Source of the DNA: Adiantum capillus-veneris
Taxonomy: Eukaryota; Streptophyta; Polypodiopsida; Polypodiales; Pteridaceae
Assembly (NCBI GenBank): GCA_014529385.2
Contig: CM043944.1
Location: 176,424,740-176,488,739, forward strand
DNA: 64,000 nucleotides
Reading direction: 5' to 3'
Shown here: positions 11,340-23,675 of the stretch, piece by piece
Layout of the letters: every line of letters starts with the position of its first letter
Position numbering within the stretch: position 1 is the stretch's first letter
The notes under the pieces: generated by a model
The model's input: the letters and a program-made list of their open reading frames with translations, nothing else
Databases searched by the model: none
Told to the model about the DNA's origin: nothing
Position numbers and translations under genes: made by a program

Positions 11340-14332
11340 ATGAGTAGTGACGAGGATGTGGGGCCGTCCAACCGAAACACCTATCTCTCAACGAGGATCT
11401 TATGTCCTTGTAACCATTGCAAGCATGCTGTGCGACGGACAAGACGCATTTCTTTGCAGCACGTTCACGAATTTGGCGAGTTCGATCCATCTATTATAGA
11501 TCGAGTTGTTGCCAATTATAACTCATCGAACTCTGACGCTGGCCAACAGGCAGCAATCTTGCAACCCAATAGACGTGTTCGCAGGCGCTTTGGTCAAGCA
11601 GCATATGTGAGGCCACAAGATGTAGCCTCTGACAGCTCGGGGGATGATCATGCAGACCACATTCCCAACGAGGCAATGTTTGAGCCCGAAATTGATGAAA
11701 TGATCGAGACGATCATGGATTCAGAAAGGCTTGTCTATGATGATATGAAAAGTGAAGCCGATACGCCATTGTATAATGGAGCATGTGTGTCTAGATTGAA
11801 AGTGCTCCTGGTTCTTCTCAACATGCAGACAAAGTTTGGATGGAGTGACACTAGCGTCACAGCGCTTTTCAGGTGATCTATTACAATTAGTTTACTTTAA
11901 TAAAACTCTAAATGTATAATGATCTGATAGATTTTTACACAATTCTACCGTATTTTTATGTTGTGTAGATTGCTCAAAGAGCACATACTACAGTTGATAA
12001 TGTGATGCCAGATTCTCGAGAGGAAGCAAGAAAGATTTTGCGAAACTTGGGGATGGATTATAATTCGATCCACGCTTGTCCTAATGACTGCATTCTTTTC
12101 AGAGGGGAATACATAGACATGGAGAAGTGTCCGAAATGTGATTCCAAAAGATACCGAGTAGATCTCCACGGAACAAAAATTCCGCAAAAGGTTTTGCGAC
12201 ATTTTCCTCTGCTTCCTCGCATCAAGCATTTCTTCGAATGTAAGTCCATGGCCGCCCTAGCATCATGGCATGAGGAGAATAAATCTTCGGATGGTGTGCT
12301 ACGGATTCCTGTAGATTGTGCAGCCTGGAAACATATAGATGGAACATGGACAGATTTTGCCAGGGAAGCTTAGGCCTGGCTATGGATGGCGTAAATCCAT
12401 TTGGTCAAAGATCAACATCTTACAGTGTATGGCCCATTGTCATCGTCAACTACAACATTCCCTCGTGGTTGACTACAAAGAAGGGGCACCTATGGCTAAG
12501 CTTGATTGTGCCGGGGCGATATAAAGTGAAGAATATGGATGTGTATCTCCGTCCACTATTGGAAGAGCTACAACAATCGTGGATTGGCATAGAGGTGGTG
12601 GATATGAGCCGACGCACAGGTTGACAGAATGCTTTGATCAGAGGAATTCTAATGTGGACCATGCATGACTATCCTGGACTAACAGAATGCTCAGGTGATC
12701 TATTTACACTCCTCACTCAGACACTGTAAATCTTGCTTTTTCTCAAGTTAATCTATTATCATGTGTATACATGCAGGGCTTCAAACAAGCGGATACAGAG
12801 CATGTGTCACATGTGGACCTAGACTGAATGCACGTAGGGCGCCCTCACTGAAGAAGCAAACCTACGAAGGTCATCAAGCGTTTCTTCCAGAGAATCATGT
12901 GTTACGCGACGGCTTTTTGGGAAGAGAGCCACCAAGGATGTCTGCACAAGCATGGTTAGAGCAGAAGGAGATGTGTGATGACGGATTGCCCCAGGGATGA
13001 AGAGACTATCTCTATGGTATGAGTTACCATACTGGCCCCGACTCATGATCAATCACTTGCTCGATCCAATGCACATTTTCAAGAATGTGGGTAATCTACT
13101 ATGGGACCATCTGACCGGCAAGAAAGATACTTTGGGAGCCAGAGTTGACCTTAGAAATGTGGATCGTATGGAGCAATATTGGCCGCAAACAGTGTCCGAT
13201 GGATCGATAAAACTCCCTAAAGCACCATGGATTTTCACAGGAGCCCAAGAATGCAAAGTAAAAGAGACCATTCGATCTTTGCGGACCCCCACTGGCGTAA
13301 TGCACTCGCTCCGAGCGTGTTTTACTAAAGAAGGAAAGCTTACCGGTTTGAAGTCACACGACTGGCATAAAATGTGTCAGGTATGTTCATAGTGGAGTAT
13401 ATCATAGTGAGAATTGTGTAACAAATTCATGTATGGACGTACTTTAATATCATTGCTGCACGTGTTTTGCAGTTTATTTTACTGGTTTCCATTGAGGGAT
13501 GTCTGTCTCTTGACGTCCGTAACACAATCTACAAACTTGCGAAGTTGGTACAATGGATCTCACAAAAGGAGATCAACGTAGACTCCATACCATTCGCCAA
13601 ACTAAATGCTGCGGAGGTTGTGTGTATGTTTGAGAAACATTTTCCTACTACCATGCTAACCATTCAGGTGCATCTTCGTGTTCACATAGTTGATGAGGTG
13701 GAAATAGCCGACACAGTACATTCCAGATGGATGTTCTTTTTAGAACGTTTCATGAAAACGCTCAAGGGATATGTGTGTCAGAAGGCACGTCCGGAGGGTA
13801 GCATGGTAGAAGGTTGGCTGGTATCAGAGTCCCTAGTGTACATTGGAGAGTGGCTAGACGGATTTGATAAAGCCCGGGACACGCTATGGCGAACCATAGA
13901 TGATGAGCGCATATCTGGAATTGTCATGTGCAATCTCGGTGTTGAGAAGAAGATGATGGAAGATCTAGAGGCTAAAATCAACCGATTTTGCATGCTTCAC
14001 AATCCAGTCATGCAGAAGTGGATCTCACAATATGAGGATGCAAAGCAAGAGCGACAAAGGGCAAGAATCGAGTGTAGACGGGGAAGACGACCACCGATGC
14101 ACTATCCGATGGGTCTGGAGAGCCTACCAACATTCGTGAGATTTTGATGATCGATTATAGAGGATTTTTTGTTGACTTGTTTGTGCAATGGTTCAAGATA
14201 ATCATGGAGGGTTGCAACGCTACTGTGCGTAGAGGAGAGTCTGGTTTTCTTGAGGTGGATTCAACTAAGAAATGGACTGACCTAAGAGACACTTTCGTAC
14301 TACCCGAGCATTGTGAACAAGTAAGTATGTAA
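11340..14332 (+). pseudogene. CACTA transposase (TNPD/TNP2 type), decayed
   Basis: The product would cut and join the CACTA ends in the nucleus. The ATG at 11340 opens a transposase-associated cysteine region (ILCPCNHCKHAV). After an intron (about 11873-11967) comes the TNP2 core with its hallmarks: IHACPNDCILF, CPKCDSKRY, VDCAAWKHIDG, LAMDGVNPFGQRSTSYSVWP and LDPMHIFKNV. Further introns lie near 12694-12776 and 13381-13472. The C-terminal region has the usual VHLRVHIVDEVEIA and ARPEGSMVEGWL blocks, then a segment resembling the short domain that normally follows (14144-14332). Frame changes near 12000, 12370, 12620 and 13000 break the frame, so the copy is probably inactive. Confidence 0.88.
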
Positions 14333-14463
14333 ATAGTTAACGTGTGTTTTAGAATTTATGTGCTTGGAAGCTCTCATGTAAGTTATGTGGCTCTGGTAGG
14401 TGATATTTCATCCCACAAAGTCTGCATCAAACTAGTGGTACGTCATAGAGGTAGCCCCTCGTA

Positions 14464-15843
14464 GTGCACGAACGTATGAAGGCTACCATGTGCCAATCAC
14501 AGCGGCATCAATGGAGGAGATCGAAGAAGATGCCCAGTCAGAAGCCGTGGAGGTGGTTCCAGACGAACATCAAGCTGCTACTCTCTATGGATGATGATGA
14601 GTTTCTTTATTCTTTGTCACCCCAGCAGAGACAGTGGTACGTGGAGCGTCATCGCTCAGGTGCACCATTGCGCATTCCTACTCCATCCGCATCTCCCTCT
14701 GTTTTGGAGTCCTCAGCGCGCTCCGAAGCTTCAGTGTCGACGAGATGATCTTCACACTCGTCTAGGCACCGGTGCTCTAGTGGTGGTGGTGGCAGTGGCG
14801 GTTGTTGTGGGGGTGGCACCACCGATGCTTCAACACCGCCTCGTGTTTGACGAGGCTCTTTACCCTCCCCTTATTTGCTCGTCCCGACACCAGCCACAGC
14901 ATCGCCATTGACACCAAGTTTTGCACGGCTGAGTGCCATTCCCCACAACTACACACCACTAGCTACTCCTCCAGGAGTCACTCCAGTGGACACTCCTTGC
15001 TTCGGGGCTCAGACTCCAGTGGAGACACCTGGCGTCCGTACCCCCATTGACACGCCGCTAGAGACCCCTATCGAGACACCCAGGTTCACACGTCAGCGGC
15101 GAGAGGGCTTGCCTTACTCCATCGACTTCAGCGACGGCATCATCTTGGATGATGACGGTAAGAAGGTGGAGTGATGTACCGAATGAATTAAAGGACAGAG
15201 TCATCAGCATACTTCATGACGAGTTCTTTGTTCCAAGACGGGATGACCGCTTCAATGAAGATGTGATGAAGGTTCGAATGCGCGAATATTGCAAGCATAA
15301 GCGTTCCAAAGTGCAAAAAGCAATCAAGCATGGATGGAATAGACCAGATTGGCTGGCCAAAGAAGATTGGAAGCATGCGAAGAAAGAAGCGCGCGAGAAT
15401 CCCGACAAGTGGAAGCAACAAAAGGAGGCAGCTAGAGCGCGAGTAGAGGCAGGGAGCTCGCCCCACTTGGGGAGCGACGGGTGGGCATCATTTGAGGCCG
15501 ATTTTGTAAGTGTTTTCGCATCTATGTTTGATAGTTTAGGGTTTATGGGATTTGAAATTCTAACATAATGGATTCTTTGTATGTTTTGACAGTGGTCGTT
15601 TACAGGACGTGATCCCACTCCGTACGAGCGTGAGTACGCAGGCAGGAAGGGCTTAAACGCCCTTATAGACATCCTGACTTCTCGCGGCGGCATGGTTAGT
15701 ATTAGGGTTTATTCTTTTCTATTTATTGTATTGTTTTATAAACGTCGCTCGCTATATGTTTATACTTACAAAAAGCTATCTTATTGTTTTTTTTTGCAGA
15801 ATCCGACAGATACGCCGCTTGGACATGATGAGACGTCTGATTA
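14464..15843 (+). pseudogene. Second CACTA gene (TNPA-like position), decayed
   Basis: The 5' half is low complexity: a stretch rich in Pro and Thr with repeated ETP and DTP motifs (14875-15110). The 3' half carries a basic region (DVPNELKDRVISIL, RPDWLAKEDWKHAKKEAREN, then GLNALIDILTSRGGM after a short intron at about 15509-15593) of the type seen in the plant transposase family linked to En/Spm elements. Such proteins bind the subterminal repeats. Two in-frame TGA codons (the first at 14746) and a frame change near 15150 break it. The last short exon ends at about 15843. Assignment rests on position and general resemblance. Confidence 0.6.
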
Positions 15844-16254
15844 GACGACGTTAGTTTAGCCATAGCTAGATAGCATTAGTTTCTTTTTGTCCTAGGTTAT
15901 GTATCATGAGACCATGTAACTATGTATTTTTGAAAACCATGTATATTTTTTAAATAATGACAATGGTTTGTAACTATTACATTTGCAATGATTAACAATC
16001 AAGTGATTTTGCTGCTGTGTACAATTGTCATTTATTTACTTCCATCAATTCACGCTTGTCATTTTTGTATCTTTATTTTGCAAACAATACGTACTATGGA
16101 TGATGGAGTTAATGATTATATTCTCTTATGTAGCTGACTGTTTTGGGTCTATATTTACCTTTGTACTTTTTTTCAAAGGTAAATAGACCAATGAAACATT
16201 CAATATGGTTGATGGGTAGCAGGGCATTCAATGCCCTGCCACCAAATTTTTTTA
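15844..16254. other. 3' untranslated/spacer part of the CACTA element
   Basis: A/T-rich sequence follows the last coding exon. I see no gene, repeat array or clear signal before the subterminal repeats begin at about 16255. Confidence 0.6.
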
Positions 16255-16519
16255 ATCTCGGGTGTCGCTATGTGCGTCGCTAAATTGTGCACTGCAGCGT
16301 CCCTATAAGCGTCGCTATCTAAGGCCCTACAACGTCGCTATAGGCGTCTCTATATAGCGACACATATAACGACGCTGATAGAGACTGTGGTAGCGACGGC
16401 TATAGCGACGTTCTTGTATCGACGCTAATAGCGATGCTTTTAGTGACGCCGGGGGTTTAAAAAACCCAATGTATTTCCGTCGCTATAAGCGTCACAAGAG
16501 CACACAACCTCTTGTAGTG
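16255..16519. repeat. Right subterminal repeats and terminus of the CACTA element
   Basis: About a dozen copies of GCGTCGCTAT-like and complementary motifs occur in mixed orientation, followed by the terminal CCTCTTGTAGTG. They match the repeats at the left end and are the likely binding sites of the element's own proteins. Confidence 0.85.
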
Positions 16520-16522
16520 TAT

Positions 16523-16910
16523 TCCACGTACATGTAGATGCTTCAAATTTTGCTATCGGTTGTATACTAGCTCAACCTGGAGATGGGAAAATTGACTTTC
16601 ATATTTCTTATGCTAGCTGACAATTGAACATGGGCAAAATAATTACATCACCACCGAAAGATAAGGACTAGGAATGATCTATGCCGTTATTTAGTATAGA
16701 CATTACCTATTAGCCAACAAGTTTGTGTTCTTTGTGGACCACCAAGCTTTGTTGTATTTGGTCAACAAGTCATGCAGCACAGGGAGAATAGTGAGATGGT
16801 TCATCATTCTTCTTGAATTTGATTTCACCGTGGTTGTAAAAAAAGGCACTACACATCAACGAGGAGATCATTTGTCAAGGATTGTTTCAGAGAATCATCT
16901 AAAGGGGTAG
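16523..16910 (+). pseudogene. Gypsy-A RNase H, continuation after the CACTA insertion
   Basis: The first residues contain HVDASNFAIGCILAQ, the catalytic start of the Ty3/Gypsy RNase H, which degrades the RNA strand after reverse transcription. The block VFFVDHQALLYLV and the end signature HQRGDHLSR follow. Stops and shifts occur between 16615 and 16725. The 5' half of this domain is on the other side of the CACTA element. Confidence 0.85.
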
Positions 16911-17114
16911 ACGATGATCTACTAGATGCCTATTTGTTCTTTGTAGAAATGATACCTAGATGGTCAAAAAACATTGTGTTATTAATGATGATAGCTCAAG
17001 TGGATTCACAAATATCACTTCCTATCACAATCGGATTAATCGAGCAATAGGCTATGCATCAATTACTAGCTGGAAGGCTATACAAAAGAAATCGGGACGG
17101 GATATTGCTTTTAT

Positions 17115-18500
17115 GTGTTAAACCCTGAAGAAAAAGAACAGTACCTAAGTCAAGCACATGCTACCATAGTAGGACTTCACTTTGCGAAAGACCAAACTAT
17201 GCAACGAATCTTGAGACTTGGAGTATTTTGGCCGACTATGAGGAGAGATGTTAGATCTTTTGTAAAGGATTTCCCTCAATATCAAAACAAACACCCATAC
17301 CTTATGTAACATTGTTTCAAATGTCACCTATTCCTAAGTGGAGTAATTATCTGGTTACTTACTTATCGAGCCGAACATTTCCTGAGGATATGAGTAAACG
17401 CCGTCAAAGGGCAATTGAAACTGAAGCAAGAGACTATGCTCTTATTGGGAACCAATTGTATCGGAGAGGTAAAGATCAACATTTGCGTCTTTGTGCAATG
17501 AAAACAAGTATATTCTGATTATAAAACAAACACATGCTGGATTAGTTGGAGGTCACTTTTCTAGTGAGACCACCGTAAGAGAAATATTGATGGCAGACAT
17601 ATGGTGGCCAACACTCTTTTCAGATGCTAAAGATATGTTCGAAGGTGTGATGCTTGTCAACGAGCAAAAATGCCAACACGAGTAGATTGCATACCCTTAA
17701 GACTAATGATGGGGGCTAGAGCTTTCGCAAAATGGGGTATAGATTTTGCTGGACCAATACAACCACCGGCTTATAGAACCCAAGCTCAATATATCATTGT
17801 AGCTACGGACTATTTGACCAAGTGGGCCGAGGCTAAAGCAACTCAAAAGAATGATGCTAGAACCACTGCTGCATTCTTATATGAGTATGTATTCATGAGG
17901 TATGGACTGCCAATAGAGATTGTCTGTGATCGGGGAACTCATTTCCTCAATGAGGTAATAGAGTATTTGCTTAATGAGTTTATGGTCATCCATAACAAAT
18001 CAGCTTCCTATCACCCACAAGCAAACTGACAAGATGAGCATACGAATAAAATTCTTAGCTCCGTGCTAACTAAAGTGGTTAGTTCAGGAAGGACAGACTG
18101 GGAAATGAATCTCCACGCTGCTCTATGGGCTTATCGAGTTTCATTCAAAATGCTACACCCTTTAACCTTATTTATGGTCTTGATGCCATACTTCCAATAG
18201 AATTTCTATTGCCAAAATTAACAGGGGCACATAATCTTGAGTGGATTGGACATGTATTGTCAGAAAGACTCGAAGATTTGGAAAAGCTAGACGAGCAAAG
18301 TCTAACTGCTGTAGATCATATCTATGTACAAAAGCGGAAACAAAAACAGTTTTTTGAGTCCCACTTAATCACAAAGATCTTCAAGAAAGGGGACTTAGTT
18401 TTAGTCTATTCTCTTAAGAAACACATTCCCAAGTTTAAGAAAAAGGGAAACGTACCATTTATCATTGAAGATGTATCTCCAAATGGAGCAGTAAAATAGT
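17115..18500 (+). pseudogene. Gypsy-A integrase with a duplicated zinc-finger region
   Basis: Integrase inserts the DNA copy into the genome. An HHCC-type finger appears twice: a degenerate one at 17115-17309 (HATIVGLHFAKDQT, GVFWPTMRRDV) and a second at about 17520-17680 (THAGLVGGHFSSETT, DIWWPTLF, then CDACQRAKM in a shifted frame). The catalytic core follows with Asp in KWGIDFAGP, Asp in EIVCDRGTHF and the Glu region after HPQAN, where one TGA intervenes at about 18027. The C-terminal part (VYSLKKHIPKFKKKG) ends with a TAG at about 18497. Not functional as it stands. Confidence 0.87.
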
Positions 18501-19310
18501 CCACCCTAGATGGTGAACCAATGGCTAATTGGATTAGTGGATGTCGTTTAAAGAAATACAATTTTCCACTAACCAATGAATTGCTAGAAAGAATGCATGC
18601 AGCCAAACGAAGGAAGATCAAATGACAGCAGGTTATTGATGAAGCCCAAGAGGAATCTAGGCTTTGGGTACTCAAGCGGAAAGCTGCTCTCAAGAATCAA
18701 CAGATACCGATTCCCATCAACACTTTGGAAATAGGTGATCGACAATGGGAATTACCTAAAGACGCAGTTTCAACGGATGATGACTGGTTAGATGGAATGG
18801 ACCTGCGCATCAAAGTACAACTCAACAATCATAGCACCAATGCTTTGGTCGACACAGGAGCTAGAGTAAATGCAGTCAGTTATTTCACATACAAGAAGGC
18901 CACAATTCAAGCATTGACGGCAAGAATAGCGATAATCAAAGGATGCAACAAGAACCCAACTCCAACATTGGGAGTAGTCAACTTGAACGTGATAGTACAT
19001 GGATGTTCATGTCCTCATCAATTTGTATGCTTGCCAGATGAACACATGAATGACACAATGATTCTTGGAATTCCCTAGATGCAAACATACAAAGTAGCAA
19101 CAGATTGGGATACAAATCAGCTAAAGCTATCACCTAAAGGAGGGAAACTCATTGTTCCAATTGCACCAAGCAAAGAGGAACGAAAAAGAAGCAATCAGCA
19201 GACCAAACCACGAAGTAGTCAATCTTCTCTATCCCCTCAACAATCAAATGCTACATGTAGCATGCAAGGAGTCAAGCAAATTTGGGTACCAAAAGCATAG
19301 CTTAAGGATA
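18501..19310 (+). pseudogene. Gypsy-A 3' region with a second retropepsin-like domain
   Basis: After the integrase the reading continues (ANWISGCRLKKYNFPLTNELLERMHAAK) into a frame at 18725-19078 that contains ALVDTGARVNAVSYF, with a DTGA motif at 18851-18862, and the later block MILGIP. This is the order of a retroviral-type aspartic protease, distinct from the DSG protease at 6601. The domain is followed by a Lys/Ser/Gln-rich tail to about 19300. A protease-like domain downstream of integrase is unusual; it may be an added module typical of this family, or a captured gag-pol piece. Stops at 19076 and elsewhere show decay. Confidence 0.65.
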
Positions 19311-21589
19311 AGCCGATTCAAATCTGGGTGCCTAAAACTTCACAGACAAAACAAAAGAAGGTTCCAAGGGTTAAAACACAGAGACGGGAATCTCCAAGCA
19401 AGGAACCTAACATGGAAATGGTTTGGAAGAAAAAGGAGCACTTATCTAACAAACTGTAAAACCAATCAAGCAATGGCGAGTTAAGTCCCAATAGACTCCA
19501 CCACACCATGCAGCACCGAGCCGACCAAGCTGGTGATCACGATGGCGAGAAAAAGCTCAACAACCATCAAAAGTGCTACTAACAGCTCAAGCAATCGGTG
19601 TGCTGAAGCATCCGGATGGTACAATCAAACAGAGAGCACACAAACTACAAAATTTGCTCTTTGGAAGACATCAACAACAAACCTCGACATTGAAAACCCT
19701 TGAGTTAATTACTTAATACCCAGCTCTTACATAGCATATTGGTTTGAATTGCATTGATCTTCATATCATGGTAGAGCCAACCACAACTATGCATAGACAC
19801 AATTGTTCAATCCATGCACACAGTCGTCCCGGAGTACGCCATCTAGGAGGGGTGGAAGGGCACTAAGTACTAAGTACAAGTAATTAAGGGCAATGTTTGA
19901 AGAGGGAGGAAAAAGTTTGATGTTAACGTGTGATTTTTTGCAAAATTACCTAATAATACCCTTATAATTCATCATCAAGGGAAAATTCACATATAATATC
20001 TTCCCAATGAGTGTAAATAGTGTATATATTTTCAAAAAATTATAAAAAATAGTCCTTTTTTGGGTATTTTTCATCAGTTTTATTTATAACAAGGCTTAAA
20101 AATAGAAAAATCCAACGAAAAACAATAAAGCTGTGATTTTCAAGGGATTTTCTTAATTATTAGACTTTTACTTTACTTTTTTAGAGCATTTTGTTATTTT
20201 CTTTGATTTTTTTTCAAATAAGCAGGTCAAAAATTAATAATAAATAGCAGGGAAGCTCATATGGAAAAATGGAAGACACGATGGTGATCAGAAAGATAAG
20301 GTGGACAAGCACAAAAATTTTCAATGAAATCAGAAGATGGAAGCGGGAAGCCTAAATTAGGCGGCCATGCCTACTTTTGCAAAATTCTTGCAGAATGAGC
20401 TATAGGAATCCGATCAGGGAAATTTTTGAGTCTAACATAGATTTCACAGCCTAGTAGGACTAATGGGGGAATTTGGAGAAATTTGGTTCGGGAAGTCCGG
20501 GTATAGATATCCAAGGGAGGTTAAAACCACCTCATTTCCACTTGGAGCCTTTGCAGAGAGAGATTTCGGCCTCTTTCTCGCGACTTTTCCGGAGCCCACA
20601 ATTGACCATTTTTAGCGCCAACTTACACGGGACATGAGGAGTAAGTTCTTTACTTGACAATAATCCATTTTGTATGGCCGGTAGCTAGTCTAAAGCCCCA
20701 AAAAAAACCCTAGACCTAAAGCTGACCATAGCAGCCTGCCAACTTGACCAAATCAGATGGGATTTGAACCATAGCATGCCCTAACATAATTGAACCTTTC
20801 TATACCATCAGATAACCATTTGGATGGGGTCGAGGGGGTTCCCAATAGAAAAGTCAGGTTTTTGGCAAATGCCAGAATTCCGACCTGACTCCACAGATGG
20901 CTTGCTTATGAGGTCCATATGCAATGTATATGATTTGTTTAGTGAAATCCAACAAGCAAAGCCCTTGAAAATCAGAAAACATGTCGAAGGTTATGGACAA
21001 CATTTCATGATCCAAATCACCCTATCTCTCATATATAGGGTCTATACAATGCCTAGAACCAGTTTGTACCAAAAAATGTCAAGTTAATAATCGTGATTAT
21101 TTACTTTCTAGTCAAAATTGGGGAATTTTGATATTTTGCCATCATACATCCAAAGTACATGATGTGTTAAGCCCACTAGCCAATTTTGAATCAATCTGGA
21201 GCTCAAAACCTCAAATTTCCTTTATATCTATTGTTTCAAAGACCTAAAGCCAAAATCTGGTACCATGTTCACCCTATGCATCCAGATGAGCCCATATTTC
21301 ACTCAGAGCATGTATTTGGTATATACTTCAAGTCTATAAAGCCAAGTTTGCAAAAAGTTGAAAATTTTTCTCAGCTGTAAATAATTGTTGCGATTATTTA
21401 CTTTGGTTGCAAATATTTATTTTGACCACACAGTTTTGTTCCTTGCATGTTTTTATGCATCGATGCTTGTTCAAAAATTGATTTGAAGAAGATTGGACCA
21501 AATTGTCAGCATTTTTAGCCTAAAAGGGCATTTTAGAGAAAATTCTGATAAATCTGCTAACTTTGCACTCTATTCACTGAACAGAAGCC
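19311..21589. other. Non-coding interval between Gypsy-A and Gypsy-B copy 2
   Basis: The first 500 bases are stop-ridden remnants of the Gypsy-A 3' end. A purine tract AGGAGGGGTGGAAGGG (about 19843-19858) could be the Gypsy-A polypurine tract, in which case part of what follows would be its 3' LTR. I could not match it to any 5' LTR. The remainder is A/T-rich and should include the Gypsy-B leader. The frames at 20824 and 21186 show no recognisable domain. No primer-binding site was found. Confidence 0.45.
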
Positions 21590-22261
21590 ATGCAAGCAGT
21601 GGAGAGGGGTAAAAAGAAGCTCAACCAAAAGGAGAAACTACAGGAACTGCCCGCTTATCAACTAGACCCCAAGTCAATCAAAGCAGCAAAGGCATCCTAC
21701 CTCTCTAGAGAACGGCTGGAAGAGCACCACACTATAGTCTTCACTGACAGATGCAAGAGAGAAGAAGGGCATCAGGTGGAGTTGCAACTCCTACCCAAGG
21801 AAGTCTATGATGTAGCCGCAAAGCCAGAGACAAAAGAGGCTAACTGCAGGCTGGGGCTCATGGATTTCTACAAACAAGAGCCTTGCGGAGTGGATTTGCA
21901 GAAGGCTTATGAGCTTCTATCCACAATCAAAGAAGACGGAACCGCACATATATCCGACACCCAAGGGAACAAGGTTGAAGTAGTGATCACTAAAGAGATA
22001 GTGGCAGAGGCACTCAGACTGCCCACAGAAGGGATGACCATGCGAGCAAGGGACAAGAAGACAGCCGAAACATTTACCAAAGAGACAATTGTGGCTACAT
22101 TCGTCGATCTAATTCATAAACAAGTAGAAGAGCCAGCCCGTTTGTACCACCAACACTTCCATTTCTTGGCAAAAAGGCAACCAAGGTACACTACACCAAA
22201 TCACGCCGTGGCCACCACGGTCATCATGGTGGCAGCAACTGTCAAGCAACCAAGGTACTAG
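21590..22261 (+). pseudogene. Gypsy-B copy 2, gag-like N-terminal protein
   Basis: The ATG at 21590 opens a 223-codon frame. It is charged and rich in Lys, Glu and Gln, with no zinc knuckle and no domain I can name with certainty. Its position upstream of an integrase of the same strand, and its length, suit the N-terminal part of a Gypsy gag. The frame ends with a TAG four bases before the integrase frame begins, so protease, RT and RNase H are missing. This looks like an internally deleted element. Confidence 0.5.
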
Positions 22262-22264
22262 GGA

Positions 22265-23675
22265 TTGGAGTCATTGATCCCCATTATTAGCTACATTTTG
22301 GAGGGTGAGTTTCCACAAGACTTCACGAAGGCTCAGAAGAGGAGACTCATGAAGAAGGCAAGCGTGTATCTCTTCCTAGAAGGATCCCTCTATCAAAGAG
22401 GGAAGGATCAAGTGTGCAGAAGAGTACCAACTATCAAGAAAATTCGAGCCATTCTAAAAGGTTTGCATGAAGAGGCATGTGGTGGTCATTTTGCCCAAGA
22501 GTTAACTGTGAAGAAGATTTTGCTTGCGGGGTATGTTTGGCCAATTCTGCATGTGGATGTCCGACATTGGTGTAAAAGTTGTCATAATTGTCAAGTAAAT
22601 GGGAATAGAATATTGGTTTATGGTCCAAGGCAAATCGTGCTTGCAAATGGACCCTTTAAAAAGTGGGGCATTGATGCTATGGGTCCTCTGCCTAGGACAA
22701 AAAATGGTAAACTCTACATTCTAGTGGATGTAGACTATATGACTAGGTGGGTGGAAGCACAAAGTGTGGCAAAGGTAAATGAGAGCACAGTGAGAAAATT
22801 CATCTACACTCACATTTGTTGTAGCTTTGGCACACCTTTGGAGATTGTTTCTAATAATGGTCGAGGGTTTAGAAAGGGCTTACTCACAGAAGTCTGTGAC
22901 GCACTTCACATTCTACATCGTCACAATACACCCGACTATCCCCAGTCAAACGGTTTGGTAGAAAAAGCTAATGGTGTCATTGCAGGCATCATTAGAAAGA
23001 TGGTGAAAAACAAGACAAAGTCGTGGGATGACTTCTTGGATGGTGCCTTGTGGGCATCTCGAACCACATATACGGAAGCCACGGAGTTCACACAATTTCA
23101 CATGGTCTATGGTCAAGAGACTTTACAACCAATTGAGCTCAACATTCCAACAATGCGCAGCACAAGATGATCAAGAAGCATGGATGGATTGACTTCTTAC
23201 CTTAGCTAAGCTTGAGTGGAAAAGAGAACCAGCATACGAGTGCTACAAGAGGAAAGCTACACATGCAAAGGAGAAGCTTGACAAGAAACTAAAGGACAAA
23301 GGCATCAATGAAGGAGATCTTGTGCTAAGGTATGACAGTCGACTCGATAATCATTTTGATGCCAAATTTGAAACTAGATGGCAGGGGCCATACATAGTTA
23401 AGAAGGATTTCAATTCAAGTTACTATCAACTTATGGACTTGAATGGGAAAGAGCACTCTAGGAAGGTAAATGGTTATCGATTGAAGCCCTATTTGAGTCG
23501 CCTTCTACCAAAGGATCTACCAGAGATCTATCAAAAGGCAGCTATCTCATGTAAGTATTGTTCCATCAAGCATGAGTGTAACTCAAACCAAAATGCCAAG
23601 GGGCCAAACAATGAAGGTCTTGTCAAGGACTCTGAAGCACTCTCTTTCGAAAAGACGCTTTATGATGGTACATGA
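22265..23675 (+). pseudogene. Gypsy-B copy 2 integrase
   Basis: The N-terminal HHCC finger is complete (HEEACGGHFAQE, then HWCKSCHNCQ). The catalytic core has its first Asp in KWGIDAMGPLP and its Glu in NGLVEKANG. The second catalytic position reads VSNNGRGF, with an Asn codon at 22853-22855 where the family has Asp. A frame change near 23155-23170 separates the core from the C-terminal domain (23322-23675, FETRWQGPYIVKK). With a catalytic substitution and a shift the protein would be inactive. Directly downstream are a purine tract (23689-23699) and the LTR. Confidence 0.87.

Larger units (their letters stand above)
8992..16519 (+). mobile_element. CACTA (En/Spm-like) DNA transposon inserted in Gypsy-A
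   Basis: Both ends carry the family terminus: CACTACAAG at 8992-9000 and its complement CTTGTAGTG at 16511-16519. A 3-bp direct repeat TAT (8989-8991 and 16520-16522) is the target duplication usual for CACTA elements. Reading across one TAT copy after mentally removing the 7528-bp insert keeps the RNase H frame open, which fixes both borders to the base. Inside are subterminal GCGTCGCTAT-type repeats, microsatellites, a TNP2-type transposase gene and a second gene placed like a TNPA gene. Stops and shifts in both genes suggest a non-autonomous copy. Confidence 0.93.

Noticed and set aside
11340-14332. Relation between the CACTA transposase and the transposase at 40508-43159
   Set aside because: Both are probably DDE enzymes with Cys motifs, but I found no shared sequence beyond short generic motifs, so they are treated as different families.
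20824-21380. Two short plus-strand frames before Gypsy-B gag
   Set aside because: No domain, no codon signal and no similarity to other parts of the window; likely chance frames in leader sequence.
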